This document shows positions 1 to 13,852 of a stretch of 14,459 nucleotides of DNA, in pieces. Under the pieces are notes generated by a model. It ran no database searches, was not told the origin of the DNA, and worked only from the letters and a program-made list of their open reading frames with translations. This DNA comes from Saccoglossus kowalevskii (taxonomy: Eukaryota; Hemichordata; Enteropneusta; Harrimaniidae). Each line of letters opens with the position of its first letter. Position 1 is the stretch's first letter. The stretch covers positions 12,780 through 27,238 of the forward strand of contig NW_003138383.1 of the NCBI RefSeq assembly GCF_000003605.2. Direction: 5' to 3'. The position numbers and the translations under genes were made by a program.

Positions 1-209
1 TCTGCTTGGTGGTTGAGGCCTTGTTCGGGTGTAGGAAGAAGTAAGCTTTCCATCGCATTCTTCATATGAAGTGTGCTGTTTTCTCTATAAGGCGGTGTAG
101 ATAATCTTTCTGGGTAGGTATTGGTATGTTCTTCGTGGAGTAGCCAAGATTTATTTCCTTCATGTCGGATAATCGTAGAGTGCTCGACGAGTATATACAA
201 GGAGCGTAC
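1..209 (-). other. Uncharacterised open frame running off the left edge
   Basis: On the minus strand a frame stays open for 69 codons from just after a TAA (211-209 region) to the window edge. It includes SWLLHEEHTNTYPERL and MESLLLPTPEQGLNHQA. No methionine lies near its start; the first Met is residue 49. A CTACCTTCCTAAG stretch just upstream could be a splice acceptor. I do not recognise the family, and it does not match the kinase segment expected after the DFG exon. The first 330 bases have more CpG than the introns, so this could be an exon of another gene, part of a mobile element, or chance. It is a weak candidate. Confidence 0.18.
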
Positions 210-400
210 TTAGGAAGGTAGTCGATTATTCCAGGTGAGAGTGCTCGATACTAAACGATGAGTTTGTAGAGCAGATTTACATATTACGTGGACAGAGAAA
301 ATAAGACACGACTACATGAGTAAAGTTCACTCTACAGTACTGTTTCGTAAGGTACATGGAGTACCTCACTCATCAGGAGTTAAGACTTTAAATAAATCAC

Positions 401-448
<48 letters not shown>

Positions 449-596
449 ACGGTTGCTATGAACACAAATATTCCTGGTTGCTGAGTATATTGCCAATGAA
501 TCTGACATCGCATGGAAATACCAACAAGAATATTATTGAGAATCAATAATTAAGTGACCCCGTTGTACCATATGCCCAAATTTACACACTCTCGTT
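210..596. other. Non-coding stretch before the minisatellite
   Basis: Apart from the AT microsatellite I see no gene here. An 11-bp direct repeat AGAGTGCTCGA occurs at 177-187 and 238-248. A plus-strand open frame from 316 to 549 owes its length partly to the AT run and matches nothing known to me. Confidence 0.6.
404..445. repeat. (AT)21 dinucleotide microsatellite
   Basis: An uninterrupted alternating AT run of 42 bp lies about 150 bp before the minisatellite. It gives an artificial Tyr-Ile repeat in the plus-strand frame that crosses it. Confidence 0.98.
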
Positions 597-2387
597 GGAG
601 ATGACAGGACAGGCAGTCACACTGATTTGGAAAATGACAGGACAGACAGTCACACTGATTTGGGAGATGACAGGACAGGCAGTCACACTGATTTGGGAGA
701 CGATGGGACAGGCAGTCACACTGATTTGGGAGATGGCAGGACAGGCAGTGACACTGATTTGGGAGATGACAGAATAGGCAGTCATACTGATTTGGGAGAT
801 GGCAGGACAGGCATGCAGTCACACTGATTTGGGAGATGACAGGACAGGCAGTCATACTGATTTGGGAGATGGCAAGACAGGCAGTCACACTGATTTGGGA
901 GATGACAGGACAGACAGGCAGACACACTGATTTGGGAGATGACGGGACAGGCAGTCACACTGATTTGGGAGACGATGGGACAGGCAGTCACACTGATTTG
1001 GGAGATGGCAGGACAGGCAGTGACACTGATTTGGGAGACGATGGGACAGGCAGTCACACTGATTTGGGAGATGGCAGGACAGGCAGTGACACTGATTTGG
1101 GAGATGACAGGATAGGCAGTCATACTGATTTGGGAGATGGCAGGACAGGCATGCAGTCACACTGATTTGGGAGATGACAGGACAGGCAGTCATACTGATT
1201 TGGGAGATGGCAAGACAGGCAGTCACACTGATTTGGGAGATGACAGGACAGACAGGCAGACACACTGATTTGGGAGATGACGGGACAGGCAGTCACACTG
1301 ATTTGGGAGACGATGGGACAGGCAGTCACACTGATTTGGGAGATGGCAGGACAGGCAGTGACACTGATTTGGGAGACGATGGGACAGGCAGTCACACTGA
1401 TTTGGGAGATGGCAGGACAGGCAGTGACACTGATTTGGGAGATGACAGGATAGGCAGTCATACTGATTTGGGAGATGGCAGGACAGGCATGCAGTCACAC
1501 TGATTTGGGAGATGACAGGACAGGCAGTCATACTGATTTGGGAGATGGCAAGACAGGCAGTCACACTGATTTGGGAGATGATGGGACAGGCAATCACACT
1601 GATTTGGGAGATGGCAGGACAGGCAGTCACACTGATTTGAGAGATGACAGGACAGGCAGTTACACTGATTTGAGAGATGACAGGATAGGCAGTCATACTG
1701 ATTTGGGAGATGGCAGGACAGGCAGTCACACTGATTTGGGAGATGATGGGACAGGCAGCCACACTGATTTGGGAGATGACAGGACAGGCAGTCATACTGA
1801 TTTGGGAGATGACAGGACAGACAGGCAGACACACTGATTTAGGAGATGACAGGACAGGCAGACACACTGATTTAGGAGATGACAGGACAGGCAGTCATAC
1901 TGGTTTGGGAGATGACAGGACAGGCAGTCATACTGATTTTGGAGCTGACAGGACAGGCAGTCACACTGATTTGGAAGATGACAGGACAGGCAGTCATACT
2001 GATTTGGGAGATGACATGACAGGACAGGCAGGCACACTGATTTGGGAGATGACAGGACAAGCAGGCACACTGATTTGGGAGATGACAGAACAGGCAGTCA
2101 CACTGATTTGGGAGATGACAGGACAGACAGCCATAATGATTTGGGAAATGACAGGACAGGCAGTCACACTAATTTGGGAAATGACAGGACAGGCAGCTAC
2201 AATGTAGTCATACTGTTTTGGGAGATGACAGGACAGGCAGTCACACAGATTTGGGAGATGACAGGACAGACAGTCATACTGATTTGGGAGATGACAAGAC
2301 CGGCAGTCATACTGATTTCGGAGATGACAAGACAGGCAGTCACACTGATTTGGGAGATGACAGGACAGGCAGGCACACTGATTTGGG
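597..2387. repeat. 33-bp minisatellite, about 53 tandem copies
   Basis: The unit reads GGAGATGACAGGACAGGCAG then TCACACTGATTTG on the plus strand. Spacing of the GATTTG landmark gives 52 intervals, mostly exactly 33 bp. I counted six of +4 bp, one of +5 bp and one of +11 bp, the extra bases lying between GGAGATGAC and CACACTG. Typical point variants are GGCAGG or GATGGG for GACAGG, and CATACTG or GTGACACTG for CACACTG. The flanks are unique AT-rich DNA: TTACACACTCTCGTT before and TGAAACTTTC after. Because 33 is divisible by three and the unit lacks stops in four of six frames, long open frames with 11-residue repeats appear on both strands. They are best read as by-products. If the kinase gene continues leftward, the array lies in or beyond its next intron. 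Confidence 0.97.
657..1581. repeat. 338-bp higher-order repeat inside the minisatellite
   Basis: Ten variant 33-bp units, two of them 37 bp long, repeat as a block (8 x 33 + 2 x 37 = 338). Blocks starting near 826 and 1164 look identical by eye over their full length. A partial copy at 657-825 differs from 995-1163 at three positions. A further partial copy at 1502-1581 matches until it diverges at 1582. The 37-bp units are those with GGCATGCAGTC and GACAGACAGGCAGAC. Confidence 0.93.
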
Positions 2388-5147
<2,760 letters not shown>

Positions 5148-5521
5148 CTAGAAAATAAACAGAAAGAAAAGTGACTGACAATGAAAATAAAACATAATTA
5201 ACTGTTAAACAAAACTTAAATCTCACGGTCCTTTCTTTGAAAAAGAAATACATAACCTTATATACCATGAACAACTAAAGAAAAGTGAATATGTTTGAGT
5301 GTATCACTTGAAAAAAAAGTTTCATTACATGAAATATACCCAGTCCACATCAGTAGGACTGGTTGCTAATGCAGTGCATTTGAATATAACGGTAAGAAGA
5401 GAAATCTTCATTAAATCTGGTCACTGTGCCTTGCATTTCAGCCAAATATGTCAAGGAACATGCACAAACAAATCGACTGATTGTCAACTCACAATGTGTT
5501 AAAGAGTACATAATAATTAAA

Positions 5522-5960
5522 AACAACATGGCTTCCAGTCGGCCATTTTCAAAACAATCTGTCCTGCATCAGTAACTCATCATGTGTGATGTCCATACCA
5601 ACAAAATTGGCCAAGGCATGTTGAACAAACTGCTGATGACATATAAAGACTGTATTCTTTGAAATTATTTTTCTCCATGAAAATGGTTGCAAATCATTTA
5701 AATTACATCAAAATCCAAAAAATAACCTAAGAGAACATGCAGCTCACTATGTCTTGCCTTTGTACCAAATATTAATATAATCAGGAAAAGTGTATTGAAA
5801 CAAAATGGCTGCCAGTGCATTAGTAACCCACCATGAAGTCAATGAAAAACAAATCAACGTGTGTAGCAACATATGTATTATGACTTCTCTGTAATAAAAT
5901 CTAGATTTTATGAATGTTCAGATGGATGAACAAACCGCTGAACAAAAAAAACTGAACTCA
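5522..5960. repeat. Diverged relic of the GGCCA-hairpin interspersed repeat
   Basis: ATGGCTTCCAGTCGGCCATTTT near 5529 and AAAATGGCTGCCAGTG near 5803 match the signature of the better preserved copies at 6520-7200. They are followed by similar GCATCAGTAA phrases. The rest is too diverged to align by eye, so the limits are approximate. Confidence 0.55.
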
Positions 5961-6519
5961 AAACCCATTTCAGACTATGATGTCCAACACATACGAATAA
6001 TCAATCCTTGTCATGTTTTATATTTGTCAAAATCATTAAATTGCTTACATTTTATTATTTTACTAGTTTAATGAGGTTTCATCTGAATTTCCATATCCAA
6101 ATTTAGCCAACCATTTACTGTTGGAACAAACAAGTGTTCAAGGTACATGTATCTGCTATTACCTCATAGACCTCATTACCCCATGTAGTTATCAGATTTC
6201 ATCTGAATTAGATGATGATGATTTACCCATTTAAGGTAGAATGCTACACAGAAGTAAAAATATTGTCATTTTCACATATTTGATATTTTATGTCACAAGT
6301 ATGAAAAAATAGAATAAAAAAATTGGGGTCATCGTACTTTGTTCAGAAAAAATCTATGTACAAAATGGATTGAAAAATGTGTCTGTTTTAGGGCATTTAC
6401 CAGGGTTTCCTACAGAATATATAACGAATATATCTCAAAATTTCGCTCTGTGACATATGGTTAAAAAAGATATGGTACTTTATGATGTCTGGAAGTATTA
6501 AAGAATTGACAATATTTTT

Positions 6520-7200
6520 AAATCTATAACATGATGTACAATGAATATATAAAATTTGAACATAATCAGTCAGTCAGAGATATGGCTCTAGAAGCCCATT
6601 CATTATAACAAAATGGCCACCAGTCAGCCATTTTGAATCAGATGTTAAAAATAAAATCATGTGCATCAGGAATCCGTAATGTCTAATGTATGTTATAAGT
6701 TTGAACAAAATCCATCCATAAATGCAAGAAATGCTTTATATTTGATGATTTTTTTAGCACAAAAAAGGCCACCATTCAGCGACTTTGAATAGGATCGTCA
6801 AACCAATATATCTGTCTATCTGTGACATGATGTATAATGAATATTAAAAATTTGAACATAATCAGTCAAAACAAGTCAGAGATATGGGTCTAGAAGCCCA
6901 TTCATTAAAACAAAATTGCAGCCAGTCAGCCATTTTGAATCCGATCTGAAAATAAAATGACATGCATCAAGGTCTTATAATGTCTAATGTATATACCAAG
7001 TTTGAACAAAATCCATGAGTAAACAGCCGAGAAATGCTTGATTTTGGTGATTTTTTAGCACAAAAATGGCTGCCATTCGGCCATCTTGAATCAGATAGTG
7101 AAACAAATTGATGTGCATATGTATAATATCATGTATGATGGGTGTGTGAAGTTTGATTATGATTGGTCCAGGCATTTCTGAGATATAGGTCCGGACGCAC
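6520..7200. repeat. Interspersed repeat, about two tandem 300-bp copies, each of two 150-bp monomers
   Basis: Landmarks recur about 300 bp apart: TTTGAACATAATCAGTCA at 6555 and 6851, CAGTCAGCCATTTTGAATC at 6621 and 6923, and TTTTTTAGCACAAAAA near 6751 and 7051. Each 300-bp copy holds two related halves of about 150 bp. Both halves start with a hairpin-like ATGGC-(N)-GCCAT-TTTGAATC core, followed by a GTGCATC phrase, a TAATGTATG phrase, an AAGTTTGAA phrase and GAAATGC or GAGATATGG. The array ends in a CA/CG microsatellite. There is no protein-coding capacity, and no transposase or reverse transcriptase was seen. It is probably a non-autonomous element or a dispersed satellite. Confidence 0.85.
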
Positions 7201-7225
7201 GCACACACACGCACACATGCACATG
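7195..7225. repeat. CA/CG-rich microsatellite
   Basis: ACGCACGCACACACACGCAC continues as ACATGCACATG, directly at the end of the interspersed repeat array. It is probably the simple-sequence tail of that element. Confidence 0.85.
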
Positions 7226-9555
7226 GGTCAAAACATAAGTCCCCGTTTTCGAACTGCGTCTAATAATTGTAGACAGACTTTGACATAAAATAAAGACCAT
7301 ATGTGCAAAATATTTTGTATGGAATCTGACGGAAATAATATAAAAGACACTTGTAGTTTCCTTGATGAAAAGCCCAATCAATCATAAACTGCATGGAAAA
7401 GTAATGAGTTGTTAATACTTAACAGTCTTGCAAGCCAAATTTTAACAATTTTCTATCAAGATTAGGTTTACACTGGTATAAGAAAAAAAATCATCATAAC
7501 ATGCCGACACGTAGAATAGATACAATATTAATTTACGATAATATTCCAGATAAATCAAGATTGTAGGTCTGACAATGGATTTGAAGTGATATTTGATCAA
7601 GCTTCAAACGAGATACAACTTTGCTCATTTATGTAGTAAAATCTTTAGATCATACTGCACACATACTTAAAGAGACGCATGTGGTTGATTCAAAGGCTTT
7701 ATGGATAGACATATGTATCCTTGAACAGCAGTATAGGAGCATAGAAAGTAGGTCATCTCACAGGAAGGTTATATAATCAATTGAAATAGATCTCTCAAAT
7801 GATCAATCAATCTGTCTAAATGCTGTCACATTTTTTTTTATGCAGATTCATCAACCAGTAAATTGCACAATATAAATATACAAAAGTTTGACAATATGAC
7901 CAATGACCAACTAATGACAAGAAAATGTCCTCTGTATACATAGGTACGACTCGCACAGTTAATTAACAGTTCTTTGCCAATTTTACTTTTCTCTAGGGGT
8001 CTAGGCAATCTGAATTTAACATAATATAAACTACAGCCACATTAAAAATATCAGTAGTCATGCGACTTTTGTCGCCGTATTGAATTTTCTGAAAAACTTG
8101 ACAAAATGCTTTAAAGTCTTTTTCAGTAATGAAGACATTGTTCTAAAATTTAGTTATTCACATCCACATTGCAAGTATGTTGGGCATTAAAGTAAAAGTG
8201 TCCTTTAACAATCGGTCAAGTGGTTTAGCCGTCACCTTGGATTGAATACAAACTGAAAGAGTTCAATTACTCCTACTTTTGGTTGCTTTAGGTCTAATTG
8301 CTCCACAGATCTGAAATTTGTGTGCATGTTTATTGCAGCAAATTCCCTACTGAACCAATTAAATGACACATGCTGCATTCAGCATGGCCCTTCCTTGGAC
8401 CCTGCTGTGCTATTCACATGCAGTCTATGACGCCTTCCAGTCCTTTTGTTATCGTTCTGATTTTCCTATTCTTCTATCACATTTTGTGTGATCCCATGTG
8501 AGGAAACAGCTGAACGGAATGCTGCCAATTTTTCTATGATGACAGGGAATAACATGAACTGGTCCACTTAACTTTGAAAATTATGATTGGTGATGTGGTT
8601 TGGTGGCCATATTGATTTAAATCAAAACCGGAAGTGGTTAATTTAATATACCGGTATTTCTGGTGGTCTCTGAAGTGCCATTGAAAACCCGCCATTAACC
8701 TTTTGACCCCGAGGTCAACTTTTGTCGGTATGTCACAAAATAAAACATTTTTTTCTTTATTTTTTTTTGCCACTATAAGCAAATAGAATTTATTTGAGAC
8801 TTTAAATATGTGAATTAAAAGCAGATTTCACTGTAAAATAGATCTCTGGCAAGTTGTTGTTGATCATTGTTTACGTTTAATGTCAACAAATAAGGAACCT
8901 AAAACAGCAATATGTAAGCTTATGTACATGAATAAAAGGGTAAAACAAAGACAAGATTATTATGAACCACATTTAACCATTCGCAAGGCAGGTATCTTGT
9001 ATTTGAATGCTGTTGTGTTTAATGTCCAGAAATATATGCTAAGATCAAACTAACACACAAATACATGCCAACCATACATTTGTATAAGCTACATCAGAAG
9101 TATGTTTGCTTATGTGAATTACGGTGTGTTTTTATGGGAAAAGTAAGTCATTCAGTATACAACTCACATAAATTTTGGTTTTTATGTGCAAATACAGTAA
9201 ATGATTATAAACTCAAAATCTGGAGGGGGGCTGTTCATTCATAATACTTCGGGGTCCCATTAGTGAATACCCAGTGTGTCCTCAACTTATTAGCAAAACC
9301 TGTAAAATGTTAACTCTATGAATAATTAATCTATTTACAATGTATAAGTTAACCTCTCTCTACGAACCTGAGAAATTCAATTTGCAAATTACCTACTTAT
9401 GCAAGAACATGGTACCTAAACTAAATTTGATTAATGTTCATTTTTTTGTGGGTTTTTTTTCTTGCAAATAGACAGACACACTTTGCTTTAGACACACAGG
9501 TGCTAAAAGGTTAAAAGTTAATCATGTCCCATATACTATATACCGTTAAAATCCA

Positions 9556-9577
9556 AATATAAACCGTGGTTTATATT
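9556..9577. repeat. 22-bp perfect inverted repeat in intron
   Basis: AATATAAACC and GGTTTATATT are exact reverse complements separated by two bases (GT). It could extrude as a cruciform or form a hairpin in the transcript. No function can be assigned. Confidence 0.85.
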
Positions 9578-10377
9578 ACAATGTATCAAATACAAAATTG
9601 GGATCAACAGCTCAAGTTCGGGGTACGGTTTCTATTACGTACATATTGCAATCACTAAATAGGCGTGGTAATGTTTTTCCTACATCACTTGCACAAAACA
9701 AACAATACACCGTACAATCTTTTGAATATATATCTAACTGAATCGAATCACTGTTCATAGTGATTTCTGGTAAATGATTCCTGTCGCTCTCTGAGCCTAT
9801 CGTTCATTTTAAATCAATGAAAATCGTAACAAAAAACATCATATTTTTAGGCTTTGTGTATGTGCAGAAATTCTTAAAAGAGGTCTTATATAATTACTAC
9901 CAAATGCCTTCGTTTGTCGATTATAACCTCGACAACAATATACCTAACATTTTATGCAGACCACAATATGGGAAGAATCATGATTTATACACTCACTCTG
10001 AGTAACACAGACCTTTGAGAATTACAGTGTAACATCACATGTTTCCACAATGAAGAATGGCTATATTATAAGTGGATATGTGTCAAAGTTGTATCAGAAT
10101 GCAGCTTTTTGAGTGACATTCTTGACATACCAAATACAGCTATGTTGAGACACATTTTTACCAATATTTCCAAAAATGTATGTACCAGACTTGCAAAGAT
10201 TACATATAGATTGGAGATAAATTACTTGAGTTACCCTGGACATAAGAAATTGTTAACAATGAAGACCACGCTGCCAGACGGACTACATACCACCTCTATA
10301 CTTTTTTTTTTCATTACAGGCCAGGCAAAACTTACACAAAACTACATACAAATTTACAAAATGTTGCACCAACATTT

Positions 10378-10389
10378 GGGGGGGGGGGG
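10378..10389. repeat. G12 homopolymer close to an exon donor
   Basis: Twelve consecutive G on the plus strand make a C12 run in the kinase pre-mRNA, beginning 41 bp after the donor of the hinge exon. Its length may be affected by sequencing error. Confidence 0.9.
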
Positions 10390-10430
10390 TTATGGCATTT
10401 CCAACTAAATCTTGTTTTATCATATGTTAC

Positions 10431-10546
10431 CTTATGCAAATGTTCCAAAGCCAGCACTATTTCACCAACGTAGACACGAACTTCAGATTCTGTAAATTGT
10501 TCTCTCAAATAAAGATGAGTAAATAATTCCCCTCCGCTTACATAAT
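10431..10546 (-). CDS. RPS6KA5: MSK-family protein kinase, exon with hinge and helices D-E (partial gene)
   Basis: This is the second recognised exon of the same kinase: 38 whole residues after a split Asp codon (G from the 12701-12919 exon plus AT here). It starts DYVSGGELFTHLY, the hinge and helix D with the AGC-type GGELF motif. It continues through FTESEVRVYVGEIV and ends LALEHLHK, helix E just before the catalytic loop. The acceptor is tttacag and the donor AAG|gtaaca. The 5' junction is phase 1 and the 3' junction phase 0, so it joins both neighbouring exons without a frame break. A 12-base G run (C run in the transcript) begins 41 bp past the donor. DYVSGGE resembles MSK2 as I recall it, while the N-lobe exon has features of both paralogues. 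Family assignment rests on motif and order; it is very unlikely to be a pseudogene because all splice sites and codons are intact. Confidence 0.93.
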
Positions 10547-10651
10547 CTGTAAACAACAACAATTATCATGATAAGGGGCAGTTATCATAATGTACAAAAT
10601 ACAAAATAGTTGATCTGTTGTACAGGAGATCACACTGACCTATCTGCATAG

Positions 10652-10675
10652 CGACCGGTTTGTAAGAACTGGTCG
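10652..10675. other. Short hairpin in intron
   Basis: CGACCGGTT and AACTGGTCG pair over nine positions with one G-T type mismatch around a six-base loop. Wobble pairs could extend it outward. There is no sign of a terminator or miRNA beyond the stem itself. Confidence 0.5.
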
Positions 10676-11836
10676 TTGGCACGCAAAGATAAAATACTGT
10701 TCTAAGCTGCTGTTGTTATTAAATATACATGTACATGTTTCTGTTAATAAAACGAGTTGTTGGTATCAATGTCACAGCAAATCACAAGCTAGTGTTGTGA
10801 CAGTGAAATAAAGTAATAAGACATTTGTTATCAAAAATTCAACATGCTGGTTGGCAAATAAGATGGTCTACATGCATATCCAATGTAACATGATAGCCTC
10901 TCTACATGTATGTACTGAGTGAAACGCTTGTAATTTGAGAGAAGAATTATTGTACATGTACAACAACTGTTGATAATATTCAGTGTGGGAGGTCTGAGGT
11001 TGATCTGATAATATTTTGGTGTTTGGTTCGTGTTGAGTTCCTTGCTGCAGAATCATCATCTTATTGCGCTTTTACAAATCATCCAATTTACCTACCACCA
11101 AAGTCAACTTAATTTGTCATCTTTTTACATAATAAACCTGCATAATTTGTTTTTATATTTTATAAAAAAGTTTTGTTCCAGATCTACACCCAAAGGGGAA
11201 ATTATGTCACTTTGGTTGAAAATGAAAAAAAAAAATTATAGAATAAATACAAATTTGCAAAATATTGATAGGAAAAAAAATATGATGTTCAAAAGGAAAG
11301 GATGTGCGAGACTAACTGCTTCTGACACAGAAATTCTCTGTGACTAACAGATTAAAAATCTAAGGCAAATTTGTGAACATTAGTTGTATAATTTTTGACC
11401 AATTTTCAATATTTTTTCAAATGATAAAGATTGACATCGACCATTACATAACATGATTAGTTATTCATGAAGTCATTAATACCAAGGACGAAGTCAGTGA
11501 TAAGTATTTTGTTGTGAAGTATTTTTGCAAGGATGTAAATGTCACATGGACATGAAATAATACAACGTTTCATAAAGTATTAAGCATTCTATAGTTAGGT
11601 AATTAGTGAAATGCTGTACAGAATCCATACAAACACTATACAGCTTTCCTGGTAATTATGTAAATAGCAAAAACCTTCCTTTTTAGCATAGTAACCTTGT
11701 ATCACCTGTCGTAAAACAGGTAACTTTCAGATTTCATAGCCACAATAAATTACACCTAATAGAGCAGTCAGTCACTGAAACAATCAAATACCAAATTGAT
11801 CTAGTACTCTGTTTTAATCTACATCAAGAGACATAT

Positions 11837-11850
11837 TACCGGTACCGGTA
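11837..11850. repeat. TACCGGTACCGGTA palindrome
   Basis: This is a perfect 14-bp palindrome made of two overlapping TACCGGTA sites. A related ATACCGGTAT palindrome lies at 8648-8657 in the other intron. Confidence 0.85.
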
Positions 11851-12267
11851 GTTGCAATATTTGAAAATATGAAATATAGTATTTCAATTTAACCATATAG
11901 TGAGTAATGCAACATGACAGCAAAGAGTGTTTGTGCTTTATTTTCACCAGTGTTCTCCCTAAGCAAATTCATCACTGAGAAATGTTGAAACATCATTTAA
12001 GACAGACAACTTCTTGTTGGTCTAATAAAACATAGCATAACTATTACAACCTTGCCTGTTGAGAATCTGGATATTAAATAACAAATGAATTTGAATAGAT
12101 AGACGTTGTTTGCTCTCCTAAATTCAATAGCAAACAAAACTGAAATAAGTCAGCTATGACACAAATGACATAATATAGTATGTAACAAGATAGACAATAG
12201 CTGCTCATGTATAACCAAGATTTGGATCCAGAATTGCAGAAATCATTGATTGTAATGCATTTTTACA

Positions 12268-12680
12268 TTAAAATAGTGACCATTCTGCCATCTTGAATTG
12301 GACCATCAAACAAATTAATGTGTACATGTATATGTGACACAATGTAAGATTTATCTGTGAAGTTTGAACATAATCAAGGCATGTCAGAGATTTGGTTCTG
12401 AAACAGTTTTCATTCAAACAAAATAGCCACCAGTTGGCCATTTTTTTTATCCAATATGAAAAACGAAAAGTTGTGCATCAATGTCCCATAATTTATAATG
12501 TATGTACCAAGTTTGCACAAAATCCATCCATCCACGACCTAGATCTACATGTAGTTCTGGAATGGCACAAATGTTTGATTCTGATGAACATGAACATTAA
12601 AATGGCCACCATTTGGCCATCTTGAATCTGATGGTCAAACAAATGCATGTGCAGATGTATCATGTGTTTATGAAGTTTAT
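12268..12680. repeat. GGCCA-hairpin interspersed repeat, B-A-B monomer array beside an exon
   Basis: It carries the same phrases as the 6520-7200 array. GCCATCTTGAATTGGACCAT (12289 region) is followed by GAAGTTTGAACATAATCA, CAAAATAGCCACCAGTTGGC near 12419, GTACCAAGTTTGCACAAAAT, and AATGGCCACCATTTGGCCAT at 12601-12620. That last core has a perfect 7-bp stem (ATGGCCA/TGGCCAT, five-base loop). The order is half B, half A, part of B. The element stops about 20 bp from the splice donor of the 12701-12919 exon. Confidence 0.82.
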
Positions 12681-12689
12681 TCAATTTTA

Positions 12690-13492
<803 letters not shown>

Positions 13493-13716
13493 AACTGGTT
13501 GAATGTCTGTATCTGCCGTAGGATACCAGATATAATAGTTTAATATGAGGTCACATGATCATATATTGACGAGATCGAGTATGCAATGTCTCAAATAAAG
13601 CACTGGTTAAATGTCTATCTGCAAAAGTGCTCCATATAAATTTATGTATATTTGAGGTCACATGACCATATATGGTCATTGAATATGTTGCCCAGATCTG
13701 GTGTGCAATGTCTTTA
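13493..13716. repeat. Diverged tandem duplication, about 108-115 bp unit
   Basis: AACTGGTTGAATGTCTGTAT (13493) matches CACTGGTTAAATGTCTATCT (13601). GAGGTCACATGATCATATAT matches GAGGTCACATGACCATATAT, and ATGCAATGTCT matches GTGCAATGTCT near the end of each unit. A third, weaker copy may begin near 13391. Confidence 0.78.
13662..13679. promoter_or_regulatory. 18-bp palindrome containing a consensus CArG box
   Basis: ATGACCATATATGGTCAT is a perfect palindrome, and its centre CCATATATGG (13666-13675) fits the CC(A/T)6GG consensus bound by serum response factor. It lies in the second unit of the tandem duplication, upstream of the N-lobe exon. The motif is short, so chance is plausible and any regulatory role is only a possibility. 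Confidence 0.25.
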
Positions 13717-13833
13717 ATATATATTTGTACCACTGTGTGCACGTCTCTCTATATGTAAATAACACCGAATAAACGGCAAGGTAAAGACTATGTCTAATTA
13801 TAGTAAATACGTACTGCGTGCGTGACTCGAACC

Positions 13834-13852
13834 GGTGCTCGCGTACGGCACC
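13834..13852. other. Hairpin GGTGC/GCACC within the insertion
   Basis: A perfect five-base stem with a nine-base loop (TCGCGTACG) sits next to the B-box-like motif. It could be a relic of a tRNA variable arm. Confidence 0.4.

Larger units (their letters stand above)
5148..10430 (-). other. Intron of the MSK-like kinase gene (5283 bp, phase 0)
   Basis: The intron is bounded by gtaaca (10430 side) and ttttctag (5148 side). It holds the two-monomer interspersed repeat at 6520-7200, a relic at 5522-5960, a CA/CG microsatellite and a 22-bp inverted repeat at 9556-9577. The stretches 7230-9555 and 9580-10370 look like unique AT-rich intron sequence in which I recognise no gene. Confidence 0.88.

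Noticed and set aside
597-2387. Regular short repeats resembling a CRISPR array.
   Set aside because: Units are contiguous with no unique spacers, and the setting is animal DNA with spliced exons.
6984-7381. Two minus-strand open frames of about 75 codons.
   Set aside because: They fall in the interspersed repeat and its CA/CG tail, and the residue pattern reflects the microsatellite.
8369-8386. CATGCTG/CAGCATG hairpin with a four-base loop.
   Set aside because: A 7-bp stem is expected by chance in a window this long, and nothing nearby gives it a role.
8534-8782. Minus-strand open frame of 82 codons.
   Set aside because: It has no recognisable motif, splice context or similarity, and its length is not unusual for 14 kb of intron.
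10109-10408. Plus-strand open frame of 99 codons ending through the G12 run, with an acceptor-like T10 tract at 10302-10319.
   Set aside because: No family resemblance; the T and G homopolymers distort composition, and it lies in the kinase intron on the opposite strand.
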